Below, in pieces: positions 21,031-32,300 of a stretch of DNA of 64,000 nt. The stretch is from positions 32,836,369-32,900,368 of the forward strand of contig NC_087064.1 in assembly GCF_963678635.1 (NCBI RefSeq), read 5' to 3'. The DNA comes from Symsagittifera roscoffensis. Lineage: Eukaryota; Xenacoelomorpha; Acoela; Convolutidae. A model generated the notes under the pieces. That model ran no database searches. It was not told where the DNA came from and worked only from the letters and a program-made list of their open reading frames with translations. Positions within the stretch are counted from its first letter, which is position 1. Every line of letters starts with the position of its first letter. Both the position numbers and the translations under genes were made by a program.

Positions 21031-22604
21031 GCACTACCGGACGCCTTTACTTTTATCTGGACGCCATGATAAAAGTAAAGTGATAAATATTCGCATATGG
21101 CTAAGTATTAAAAACAGCGAATGGCATACCTCAATTCAATTTGGGACGATTTCTAAGACAGAATAAACCTCATATATTTTTAATTTGAGTTCAGGGCAAC
21201 AACTTTTGAATGATATTTAGAAAATCTCATGAAACATTGCAATTTAAAAATGTCGAAACTTGTCAGGAGAAAAGAAACTACCCCGAGAAAAAATGTTCCG
21301 TCACTTCCTTCGAAAGTCAGAACAATGAACTTAACTGCAGAATCTAGGACAAAATCTGGAAACCAGCAATATTCAAAAGAATTTGCTAACTGTCAAGTCC
21401 AAAAGACGCACGAGTAAGCAATTGTTTGTAAGCTGCATATTTTCACTGGCGTCCAGATATTTCTCGCCAGCCAAAATCTACCTAGTGCTTAATCATTCGT
21501 CTGTGGAGTACAGTATTGGATATTTTATGGAATCCCATCCAAATTTAATGGAATCTATCGATATTTGTATGGAGTCTTAACTACTACCAATGATCCGACC
21601 TGATGTCATAACGATAGCTCGCGCCAATTTGTCAATCAGAAATAACGCCCAATCCATAGAACTAAACATCAATGAAAAATTAACGCAGAATCCTAATTTA
21701 GTGTATTTTTAAGATTAGAAAAATTCAGTCTGTGAAGATACAGATGCAATTTAGTGCTTCTACTGAGCAAAATGACCCACGTCTACTTTCATGCGCCGTT
21801 CATACAAAAATTCTGCATACTGGTAAGTTTGCACGAGCGGAGGCAAAAACTCTTTTTTCTGTATCTTTCAAAGCAAATATACCAGCAATAATATTTTCCA
21901 AACGATAAGTTTTGGTGTTGACTTGAATATTCATTAAGAAACACGGCAGTATCATTAAAACTGACTATCTACAAGGGAACTGGCTAACATCTACGAGTTG
22001 TTCAGCTCTTCACGGAGAACCGCTGTTGTGCCACTGTTTGAGATCTACATGCAATTTTTTGGTTATTTTTCTGTGCTGGGTAATGTTGCCCCACCCTCAA
22101 GCAACGAGCACGGACCATGATGAACATTCGAGCTTTCATCTGATCTTTCCATCCAACCTTTCCGGAACCATAAGACCTTTCCGGAACATCCGACATTTCC
22201 AATGAGAGGCGGAAGGAGACGCAACCACTTCACCACCGCTCCCCAATCGAAACATTATTGATTGCTTTCGAACTAGCAAGTCGTTTTGAAAAGTTTTAAA
22301 GTACCTCAAATGTGCACTAAGGATAATACATGTGAAATGAACGTGAACTCGCTCTTGGTTAATTTTTTGAATATCAAAATACGGCTGTCCCCTCAAATAC
22401 GTCATGAACGTGAAGATGAGATGAAAACCTTCATCTTGTTGTTTTTCTTTATCTTTTGGTAGAATTTTCCAGAAAACTGAACATCAATTCTTGAACTATC
22501 TGATCTCTGTTTCTGCTGAACTTTTACCAAGAAGACAGTAAATTGATTTTTGTTTAATTATTAAGTTCAAGTTCAACAAATATTTGGCGAACTTATTTAA
22601 CTAA
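21031..22604. other. Intergenic upstream of the secreted-protein gene
   Basis: About 1.6 kb in which I see no gene or repeat. Short ORFs here have no coding features. TTTAACTAAG at 22595-22604 is an acceptor-like site before the gene. Confidence 0.35.
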
Positions 22605-22640
22605 GTGAAGCAATACTTATTAAAACATGTTGTAGTACAA

Positions 22641-23354
22641 ATGATTATGTCAAAAATCATTCTCGAATTTTTGTTTTTTGTTGTTCTATCTCAAGGTTTC
22701 GATACGAACGACCTTGTAATTAATTCAACGGTCGATGTTCAATGGACATCTCTGACTTTTACAATACCCGTGCACGAAGCAAAATCTTGCAGTAATTTTA
22801 GTTACTATTACTGTCTCGACGCTGTTGAAGCCATTAACTCGAACAGAGTTCCAGTTATGACTCCATTTGCTGGTTTATTGCATACAACTGCTCTGGCTTA
22901 TCATAACTATTGGTTGTGGCACTCTGCCGATGCTGAAGTTATGAACGTCTATTCAGCACTAGTTGCTGAGAAACATAACCATTTCATCGATCAAACTTTT
23001 TATTATTTCATACACGGATACCATCATATGTTTATTACACCAAAAGAGTATCTCCACCTCCTCACAGATTACAGCGAGAATGGAAAAGAGTTGAACCTTA
23101 TTCACGCGTATTACTATCCGGATTGCCACGTGAATATAATTAGCAAATTGGGTTTTGGATCTGGTACACTAAGAAGGAAAAATCACTTGAGCGAAGAAAG
23201 GAAACAGCACCGAGGAATTCCATATCAGTTAAAAATCGGAGCCAGTTGGAGCGAAAAAATTCCGTACCAGAATCCGGAAACGTTCTTGACTTTTAAGTGG
23301 TTCAAAACAATTGTAATGTGTAAAGAACAACCCTGGATTTGTTTGACAACTTAA
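22641..23354 (+). CDS. Secreted protein of unknown family (237 aa)
   Basis: The frame is also open upstream from a GTG at 22605, but the first ATG (22641) gives a clean signal peptide (IILEFLFFVVLSQG, about residues 5-18), so I choose it. The mature part has two N-glycosylation sites (NST, NFS), five Cys including a C-x7-C at the start (CSNFSYYYC) and C-x6-C at the end (CKEQPWIC), and a central His/Tyr/Trp-rich helix-like region. The C-terminal 75 residues are the best conserved across the local copies. AATAAA at 23447 could end the transcript. No family is recognised. The diverged copy at 14.0 kb and the remnant at 20.0 kb show a locally duplicated gene. Confidence 0.65.
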   Translation: MIMSKIILEFLFFVVLSQGFDTNDLVINSTVDVQWTSLTFTIPVHEAKSCSNFSYYYCLDAVEAINSNRVPVMTPFAGLLHTTALAYHNYWLWHSADAEVMNVYSALVAEKHNHFIDQTFYYFIHGYHHMFITPKEYLHLLTDYSENGKELNLIHAYYYPDCHVNIISKLGFGSGTLRRKNHLSEERKQHRGIPYQLKIGASWSEKIPYQNPETFLTFKWFKTIVMCKEQPWICLTT

Positions 23355-23355
23355 T

Positions 23356-23940
23356 GTGCAATTTTTCTATCGAGGAGTATTTTTTCCTTGAGTAAATATC
23401 AAAACAGTCCATCCAGAAGCAATGATATATTTCGTTTACTTATCGAAATAAAAGAGGTTCTTTGCAAAAGCACCCGCGTATGTAACCAAAAATAAACGAA
23501 ATATATCATAGCTTTATGTTTCGAAAAGTACGCTAAATATATCATTGCATATCTTGATCTTTACTAAATGGAAAACACCTCTCGATAGAAAAATTACTTG
23601 CACCCTTCATTAAAAAAGTATCCTTCTATAGAAACGATTTTTTTAACGCTTTCATTTAGTAACAAATGTTTTCAAAAAATAAAAATTCTAACTTTCATTC
23701 TCAAGAAATTACTTTTACAAACACATAAGACTCACAAGAACAAAAAAAATCAAGAAGGGCAATCTTGTTGCAAGAACTGCTGACATTACACAAAATACAC
23801 AATTTGATCTCGTAATGTTAAAAATGTCATTCATTGAGAGCTTTGACTTCGGAAATGTTTTGAAAACTTGCCAAATAAACAATCAAAACGGTAAAAAATT
23901 TAAAACATGTGAAGCTTTTCGTAATTAGCTGCATACTTGA
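23356..23940 (+). repeat. Segmental duplicate, unit 3 (3' flank of the intact gene)
   Basis: Counterpart of 20141-20700. The stretch with TTGTTGC and CTCGTAATG also recurs at about 30165-30225 inside the histone-gene intron, so part of it is a dispersed repeat. Confidence 0.6.
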
Positions 23941-26540
23941 TTTTTTTAAAACTTATGTTTTTTAAAAAAAAATTCAATTTCAATTATCTTTTACTAATTC
24001 AAACCGTTAGTAATTTCTTTGCAACAAAAATTAGGAAAACGAGATTCAGCATATCCCACATTGGTAGCTTTTGAGTGTTTTTGTGAGAGAATATATATTT
24101 TAAAAAGGTGCCTCTCATTTTATAGTTCCTGAGCAATTACGACATATCCTTCGGACCAGATTATTCATTTATTAACATGAAAAAAACTCATGGCAACTTT
24201 TGGATTTTTTGTTAGATTTCTGTCGATTTCCATCCTAAATGAGAAGATTGAATATAGAGTCGAAGCTGAGCTTCGCACTAAATGAATTACAAGAAGCATA
24301 GGATTAAAACAGCAAGACACACAAAAACTATCAAAGAGGACTTCGGAAGTTGTAACCGTAGAAGAAACAACTAGAAAAATAAAATAATAATAACTTTTTT
24401 TTCATGTTCAAATGTATTTAAATTTTTTTCAGAGTTCCAAGTGGGGTTGAAATTGAGCATTAGAAAACCAAAAACTGAGGCCATAGTCTTAATGACCTCA
24501 TAAATCAAATTAGAAAATTGTAGGAAACAAAAAATTAGGTGAATAAGCTGACAGAATGAGAGCTGACAGCCAATCAGCTGAAAATCAACCAAAATTGTTA
24601 GACAAAATCGTATTGGAACATACAATTATACTGCCCAAAAAGTATCCACGAAAACCATATAGCTGCTGAAATCAAGGTGGTATGTACAATTCGGAAACTA
24701 AACTGGAAGCCAAATCTGAAGCCGAAAAATCATTAGCCACAAATTCTAATCGCTGTTTTATAGCTATATATACAACCAATCTATCAAGATGAATGCAAGA
24801 CAATAGAATTTAAAATTAGCATCGGAACCAAACTTACCAAGCGGTAACAAAGCAAAAAAAAACCTCAACAGAAGCCCTTCAAAAAATTTAATAATAAAAA
24901 TTTTGAGTCCCCTTCCTCTCAGAACACACACGCACACCAAAACTTTTCTCGGTCATCAAACAATGCAATAAGTAGCCACTTAGTAACTATAAAACAGAGG
25001 TAAAGCGGAGCTTCGCAATACCTGCGATACAACACAATAATAAAAAAACTAGGTAAACCAAAATGAAGGACACCTAAACTTGATAGGTGTACAATTTAAG
25101 AAAATTCTTGCCGAAAGCAAGTTGTAGCCGCTTGAGCAGAAGAAATCCAAATACTGGGTTTTCGATTGAGCACAACTTGTGAATCGGCACGGTAGTTTTC
25201 GAGTAAAGTCGAACTATTTCCAAAAAACTATCGAAGCTTCAAAACTTTTATTAGTTATAAGGCCAAAACTTCTTAAGCACATTGAACATAGCTCACTAAA
25301 ACGGTACGTGAGCAACAACCTGTTAAATCGATAGCCTATAATATTAGATTTGGCAGGATATTTGGCAAAAAAAGACCAAAAAACGGTCAATAAATCAAAA
25401 ATGTGACATTTACGAGAACCATAGCTTTTTGTGTCAAAGAATTTGGGTGTAGCAGCTATTGCAGAACAATTTCGCTCAAATTTTCATTCAGATTGAAACC
25501 AAAAACTCAGGTTTGGCATGGTTATTCTCAAGCAAAGTACAAAAAAAATGGTAGAAAAAAAAACGAAACCTTGACTTTTCTGAGGGCCAGTGTTTTGTGT
25601 CAGAAAAATTTGGGCGTAATCTCGAAAGCAAAGGAGTTTTTCACAAAGTTTTTGTGTAAAAAAAACGTGTAAGGGCCGCTAATTCAGGGTAGTTTTCCAC
25701 TACCCATTATCTTCTTTAAACCAAAAATTCCGGGTTTTGGTTGGGAAAACAAAAAAAAAACATCGGTCAAATCCCCCCAGACAGACTTTGCGAAGGCTGT
25801 AAGCGAAGAAGTCAAAAAGAGACCACAGGATTATGCAAACACACAAGGGTGTAGGCGGACTTTCTATGGGCATCCATTTTTGAAAACCGGTAAAAAGCGT
25901 TTACGAAAGAAACTAAAAAATTTCCCAAGCTTTAAAAAACGCAATCCCATACATTTTCATATAACTGTTTTTTATCAAACAAGAATTCTAGACAAACAAG
26001 CCAAGCAAGACATTTGAAATTCAAATTAGCAATTGAACAAAACTTACGATGCGGAAACAAGGCCGATAATCTTTGAGCAGATCAAGTCCCCCGGAATTTA
26101 CCCTGACTTATATAGTACCCGCCCAGTAGTTAAATTTGAATTTTCATGAGATAAAGATTTCAGCTGAATAGTAAAATGTGATTCAACTGATTTCGCTCAA
26201 CTAGTGTTTAACCCACAAAAGTCTACATTTTGATTAAATTAAGCTTGCTAATTGCAAACGTAAAAAGTCGATACCGAATTAGTTTAAAAAAAAAACACAA
26301 AAAAAAGTTTAAAAAAAACGAAATTTGAACAACTCGAGTCGGTAAAATACAACTAAGGTAAAAAACAAATTTCGATTCGGCCGAAGTGTTTAAATGCTAA
26401 GACACTTTAAAATATTTAAGCGAAATTTGTTTGCACAAAAAACAAATGATTCTTAGATCCTGCAACTGAGCGGACAACATAGAAGCAGACAAATTATATA
26501 ACAAAAAATTTTTTTGAGCCGGAATTTTAACTGTTTGAAA
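23941..26540. repeat. Intergenic filled with family B repeat pieces
   Basis: GCGAAGC hairpin modules occur at about 24258 and 24995. 24290-24650 resembles 52620-52930 (AGAAACAAC, TTCCAAGT-GGGTTGA, CAGCCAATCAGCTGAAAATCAA). 24820-25030 resembles 53065-53260. No ORF is credible. Confidence 0.6.
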
Positions 26541-26740
26541 AAAATCAGGTCCGGGTAAGATTCGAACCTATGCCCTTTGCCTTTGCAGGTGTAATCGTTA
26601 CCTCATAGATAAGGGTGCAGGAGACAATACGAAAACCAAAGTATCACCAGGAATCGATGAGTCCTGAGAACAAAATTATTTACAGAAAAGGAAAAGTCTA
26701 GTAACCGAATGCAATACCCTTGATTATCCAAAAAGTAAAA
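26541..26740 (-). mobile_element. tRNA-like SINE piece (family B)
   Basis: The minus strand shows a box-B-like GGTTCGAATC and a box-A-like GATGAGGTAACGATTA-type sequence. It aligns with 50990-51170, 52010-52190 and 53760-53940. It is followed by the tail CAATACCCTTGATTATC. Confidence 0.6.
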
Positions 26741-27889
26741 AAAATGTCCTGCCAAAAAAAACAATAAAAATGGCTAAAATAATATAGTAATATCAAATTG
26801 AGAAAATCAATATTCACATTCAAATTTATATCCATTTGCTGTTTTGATCCCTGAATTTTGCAATTTGTCTTTTTTCAGACGCAAACAAAAGCGCCACAAC
26901 AAAGAATGATAATTGTACGAAAACATTGTATTTCTTCTTTCTCGTGTTTAGTCGAGTTATTTTTGATTTTTTTTACAAAAAAAACAGAGGCGAAGCAGAG
27001 TTTTGCGCCACATTATATACTAAATAAAACAAATGAAAACTACATTAAAAAGACAATAAATAAATGAGAATTTAAAAACAAAATTTCCTCCATTTGGTGT
27101 TAAAAACCAAATCAAAAATTCCACGCAGCAGTAAGACTGAAGTAGAAGTAAAAACAACTTAAAACAAATGATCAAAAAATTCAACGCATACTTCAAAAAT
27201 TTTATTACAGAGGCATAAAGAAGTTTCGCGCCAATTGTGATTCAACAAAAATAGCATGGTTAGCTAGCTGGATTTAAGTGAGGCGACAAAAACCACAACG
27301 AAAAAGTTGTTTGAAAAAGGTACAATACTATCTGAAATTTTATCAACTCCTAAATAGAGCTCAGTTTAAAAAAAAAACTACTAGGAACGCATTGCTAGCA
27401 TTCAATTAGCTTTCAAAAAAAAGCTAAAATTTATTTGCTAAAAATTCAGGGCGGACGCTTGTCGAGGCAGAAACAAAATTGTCATCAACAAAAGTACCTA
27501 CAAGATTTCTAAACTAGATTTTAGAGAATAAACACACACAAAATTTATTAGCGCGATGTGGAGCACATTAACAGATATCATATAAGCTCTAGAACATTCA
27601 AGCGGCCAATTTCATTTGAAGAACAAAAATACAATTTTTATGAAACAGCAGGTTACAATTTCCAATGATAGAAGTAAAAATGATGATCGATTCGCTGATG
27701 TTAAACACAAAACATTGGATATGACGTCTGAGCCAAACTCTGTTGTCATGATTTACAAATTTCGAAAAAAGCTCTAGCAAGGGCATCAGAGCTTAAAACA
27801 AACAACAGAGTCAATGGACGCAAGGATACAAAAAAAAATACTCACTTGCTTCTTGCTTTTTCGAAAAATTTCAACTTTCGATTTTCAAA
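26741..27889. other. Intergenic with repeat fragments
   Basis: Two decayed hairpin modules (26985, 27210) and the start of a family C copy (about 27812). No gene seen. Confidence 0.4.
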
Positions 27890-28294
27890 AAAAATGCATA
27901 TGGGATTTTCGAAAATTTTGACGACCTTTTTTTTAGGTCCACCAAATTGATTTTCCGAGCTCTCCTAAAGCACTATAAAAACCGTAGATAGACCAAACTT
28001 TTTGCACCGCAGGCAAATTTTTGAAAAAACAGGTCAAAAAAGCCGTTTTTGTGCACTTTTGGAAAATTTTGACAAAAAAATCGCGTTTTTTTTGGCGCGC
28101 GCTCCCCCTGAAAGTTAGTATATATTGGCGCCGAAGGCGCCTTTAGAACAACTTAAGGGTCGGTCGGCCAAAGTTGGCTTTCTTAAAAAGTACCAAAGGG
28201 TTTCTTAAAAAGTACCAATTTGGTGGACCTAAAAAAAAGGTCGTCAAAATTTTCGAAAATCCCCCCCCCCGAGAATATCCTAGATCCGCCCCTG
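27890..28294 (-). mobile_element. CAGGGGCGGAT-type element with duplicated inverted end
   Basis: The right end is intact (CTAGATCCGCCCCTG, ending at 28294). The left end lacks the terminal CAGGGG, but about 50 bp there (TTTTCGAAAATTTTGACGAC and the following AGGTCCACC) reappear inverted at 28218-28260. The body contains GGCGCC and GAGCTC landmarks. No target duplication found. Confidence 0.65.
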
Positions 28295-29140
28295 TGTTCT
28301 TCCAAATGGTGCATTGGTTCTTAATCATCCAGCAATCTCGAGGCAAATTATCCCTGTTTCCATTCTTTAAAACAATATCCACAAAACTGAATTGATTAGT
28401 ATTCAAACAATAGAAATCATCACGGTTATTGATTTGCGACAGCAGCATTTTTCATACCGATCATAACAAATAAATTTATTCACATGTGACAAACAAATCC
28501 AAGAAAGCGTTGAAAAAGCATTACTGAACTAAAGAGTAACAAGGACGAAATTCATGCTATAGTTCCGGAAACTCGTTTAGAAAAACTTAGACAACGTTTA
28601 TTCTTAATAACCAAGACCATTAAGCATATTTCTGTTTCTAATCCGCTGGGAATTCTAAAAATAAAATTTACTTTAAAACTGTTCAGGGCGAATTTTTGAG
28701 CAATATTGATTTTAGTTTTTGGAGAGCTCAAATTTAGCTTCACTTAGAACATGAAGTTGAAAAACCGGCTAGAATAGTCAACTACCCAGCCAAAATAAAT
28801 GCGACCCTTGTTTCAGCAACACTGAAGAAATTGGGAAAAATCAATTAAAGAGGAAAATGACCAACAAACACGAAACTAAACAAATTGAAATCTAAGTTTT
28901 CATTATTACGGTTTAATATACATTTATTTTGCCTTCCAAAATTTCAAATGAATTTTTCACCAGCAATGAATACTAGACAAATCTTAAATACTTTTTAATA
29001 TAGTCAGCAATGTTCCGAACAGTTTGTATTTTTTATTGGTATTTCACGCGTTAGTAATACGAACACTGGTTTAACATCAATCGTGCCACGACTCGGATCG
29101 TATGTAGTTCCCATCTTTCAAATCGAGTCGGTTTTCGTAT
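28295..29140 (-). other. 3' flank of the histone gene
   Basis: Minus-strand AATAAA hexamers at 29032-29037 and 28923-28928 lie 104 and 213 nt past the histone stop codon. The rest shows nothing recognisable. Confidence 0.5.
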
Positions 29141-29306
29141 CTACATAGTGAAGTAGTCGCCTCTGATTCTCCTTGCCAGTTGCATATCGCGTGGCATGAT
29201 AGTGACTCGTTTAGCATGTATGGAACAGAGATTGGTGTCTTCGAACAGACCGACTAGATATGCCTCTGCTGCCTCTTGAAGCGCTCCGATTGCTCCTGTC
29301 TGGAAT
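29141..29306 (-). CDS. Histone exon 3 (helices 2 and 3, C-terminus)
   Basis: Acceptor CATATTTAG before 29306. Encodes [18 protein letters not shown] through [14 protein letters not shown] and ends TAG at 29141-29143. Confidence 0.9.
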
Positions 29307-32300
29307 CTAAATATGGTTTCTTATTTATCACCAAGATATAAATATCCTCAATTAATATTGACTCTTTTCTATTATCGAAACCTTCCCAAAATAAAACATA
29401 GCCAATAGACAGTTAGAACAAAGTCAATGAATGCAAGGAAATAGAAAAAAAATTGGCCTGTGCATAACTTCGGCTTTCGAACTTACATGGCCGTAAAGCT
29501 TTTTCAATTTCAAAAAAATTAAGCACGGGAAATCGTGAAGCCCCCATTTCAATTTCAATAGATTTCAAACTAAGAAACCGATGACGACTTTTGTGATTTT
29601 TACACTTTTGACACTAGATAATGGATTTTGCCTTCCTTTCAACAAAATAAATGAGCTCAACTTAAATTGATGAAATCGTGCAGTTTCTAAATGAAATGTT
29701 TTTTTTTGCAGACGATACAAAGTTATCGTGTGATTCCTGAAATTCCCATGACTTTCAATTAGATTCGACAAATATTTCCACCTGGTTTTTCTTAAATAAG
29801 TTTACTCTACACTCAGATAAAACTAACCAAATAAGTTTAGAAAAAAATTAAGGCTTCCAATTTTTGCGTCAAAATTTATTATTATAAAGCTGAACCCTCT
29901 TGTATGTACCATGATGTCATTGAGGCGACAATACGATATAACTTCAAAAATGAGATACTATGTACCATCTTCAACCTTGCTCAAAGACTATCAGTCGTAT
30001 ATAAAGCCAAGTATACAATAACATTACGCGGCCAAACTGTGCACTGGATAGGCGCACAATTTTGTGTCTGTATTTCCTGGATTCCGGAGACAAGTCTTTA
30101 AACATGTTAAAATTTTGTCGGAACAATCAAAGGAAAGTAAAGAACGAAAGAAGAACAAAGGGAGCGTCCTTGTTGCGGAATCCGCTTACAATGCACAAAA
30201 TGCACAGTTTGGCCTCGTAATGAAGATTAGCTCTGCTCTTCTATGGTGGCACAAATTTTTTGAACCAAATTTTAAAATTTTAAAGTTGCAGTGAAAAATT
30301 ATTCGCAAGATTCATTTCAAAAGGAAATAAGATACAAAAAAAATAAACTTTTTTAAACAACAAAATAGCAACAGTGCATGAAGTATACGTGTACGATTTG
30401 TTAAAAATCAGTTTTCGATTGTTGAATTTAGGACTTTGCACAAATTTCTCAAATTTTTTTCTCTATACAAAGTTTTGCTTCAAAAACAAAAAATTCAATA
30501 TGTAAAACATTCATTCAACCATTCTGTACAAAAAATCGTTCATGATTAACAGAGCGAAAATACTTTTAAAAAAATATTACCGGAGAAAATCAGAAAAAAG
30601 CAGTAAATTAAGAAATTGTTTTCGTCGGTAAATTCAAAAGCAATTTTTTACTCGGAAATAATGAAATGATGCATCACATATTTCATTAGATAATCACTTT
30701 TTAAGGAGATAGTCATTTTAGGGTTGCGAATCTAGCCTGAAACAAATAAACCTCCAAATCATTGTAGTTTTCAAGATATCGCGTTTACTTCCAAAAATTA
30801 CGCAGAGGCGAAGTTGCACTTCGCATACACAAGCAAAAATATGACCGACAACGCTACTGGGAAACACTGAATGAGTAAAACTTTGAGTCTACAAAATTTC
30901 TTAAGTGACGCACGAGAACTATGAGTCTATATAATTGCTAAGTGACGCAAGCCAATTATGACACATTAGCACTACCAGTCAATTTGAAAAGAAATTTACC
31001 AACTAACATGCCTCAATTTATAGAGCGGACGCATTTTAACTAGTATACGAAAAAGTTCATTAAAAACATGCGACCCTGCTGAGGTTCGAACACTCTTTTT
31101 TGCTGCTGGTCTCATTCCCTACCTCTACGCTACCGAACTATAACACCTTGAAGCTAAAGTGCTATTCGTAATACAATGGTGTGAGTTAATATCCTTAGCA
31201 TTTGCTGTACTTAATCGCTGGTTATTGATCTTATGCATATAATGCAATAAAAGAGCACTTTCAAAAAGAGCACTAATATTTGCGAGACTTAAGTTGGAAA
31301 CAAAAGTGAGTTCGTAATATCACACAAGCTTTGCTTGTGTAATCAACAACACTGAAGAATTTTTATGCAAAAATAAATATCATTTTAGCGCATATTTTCT
31401 TGCTAGATGACTATCAATGTACGTGTGCTCATCTAACCGCAAATTTTAACCCCTATTTTTCAGTTTTAGAATAATCGATCGGAACAATTTTTGAATGAAA
31501 CTGGATCAATAAGTGAACTTTTTATTCAGCTGGAAATCTGAAGAACAAAGCCAATTTTCAAAACTAGAAGTCAATCACGTTTTTCGTGACCTAAAACTTT
31601 TGCTAATATATAGGTGAGCTTGCCTTCCTTCTTACAAAGGAAAGAAAATGATCTTCACAAATCAAGTCAAACCGCGAAAAATCCAATTTTAACGTGAACA
31701 AACTATTCCGGAAAAAAAAACTTAAAATTCTCAAGACCTACATACGAGTATTCTAGGTTCATGACTCAAATAAATTTTTAATATTAATTAACTATTAATA
31801 ACTAAAATTAATATTGCTTGACTAGCGGTTAGACCTAAGTAGGCACGCAATGCGCCTTTCGTCAATCCATTCCAATTTCATGTTCTGAGTTGACTATTTT
31901 GATATAAATTGTTTGTAACTAGTTGAAAACACATTGATGATTATTGCTAGATTCGACATGATTTTTCGTCTTCTAAGTAAAAAGAAATAAAAAATGAAGT
32001 AGCGCAAAAAATCAAATTTGAGCGTGAACTTTTCCTAAAAAATAAAAACTCGTCAGGACCTACGTAAGAAGCTTCACTACGTTCATCGACTTCGCTATAA
32101 TTTTGTCATTGAGATCGGATGTTAAGAAGTCACATACGTGGAGAAATGTTAAACCTTCGACGTACAAAAAGCCACAAGCTATTTTGAACCTAATGACGAT
32201 ATAGCTAGACGGTGGAATTATAAGCAAATCGATCTTAAAAATATTACCTCAAATCTGCGCTTCCGTACACATCCATTGCAATTTCTCTGACCAATCTCTG

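Noticed and set aside
28143-28448. 101-codon minus ORF and its plus-strand partner
   Set aside because: They lie across the end of a MITE and its flank.
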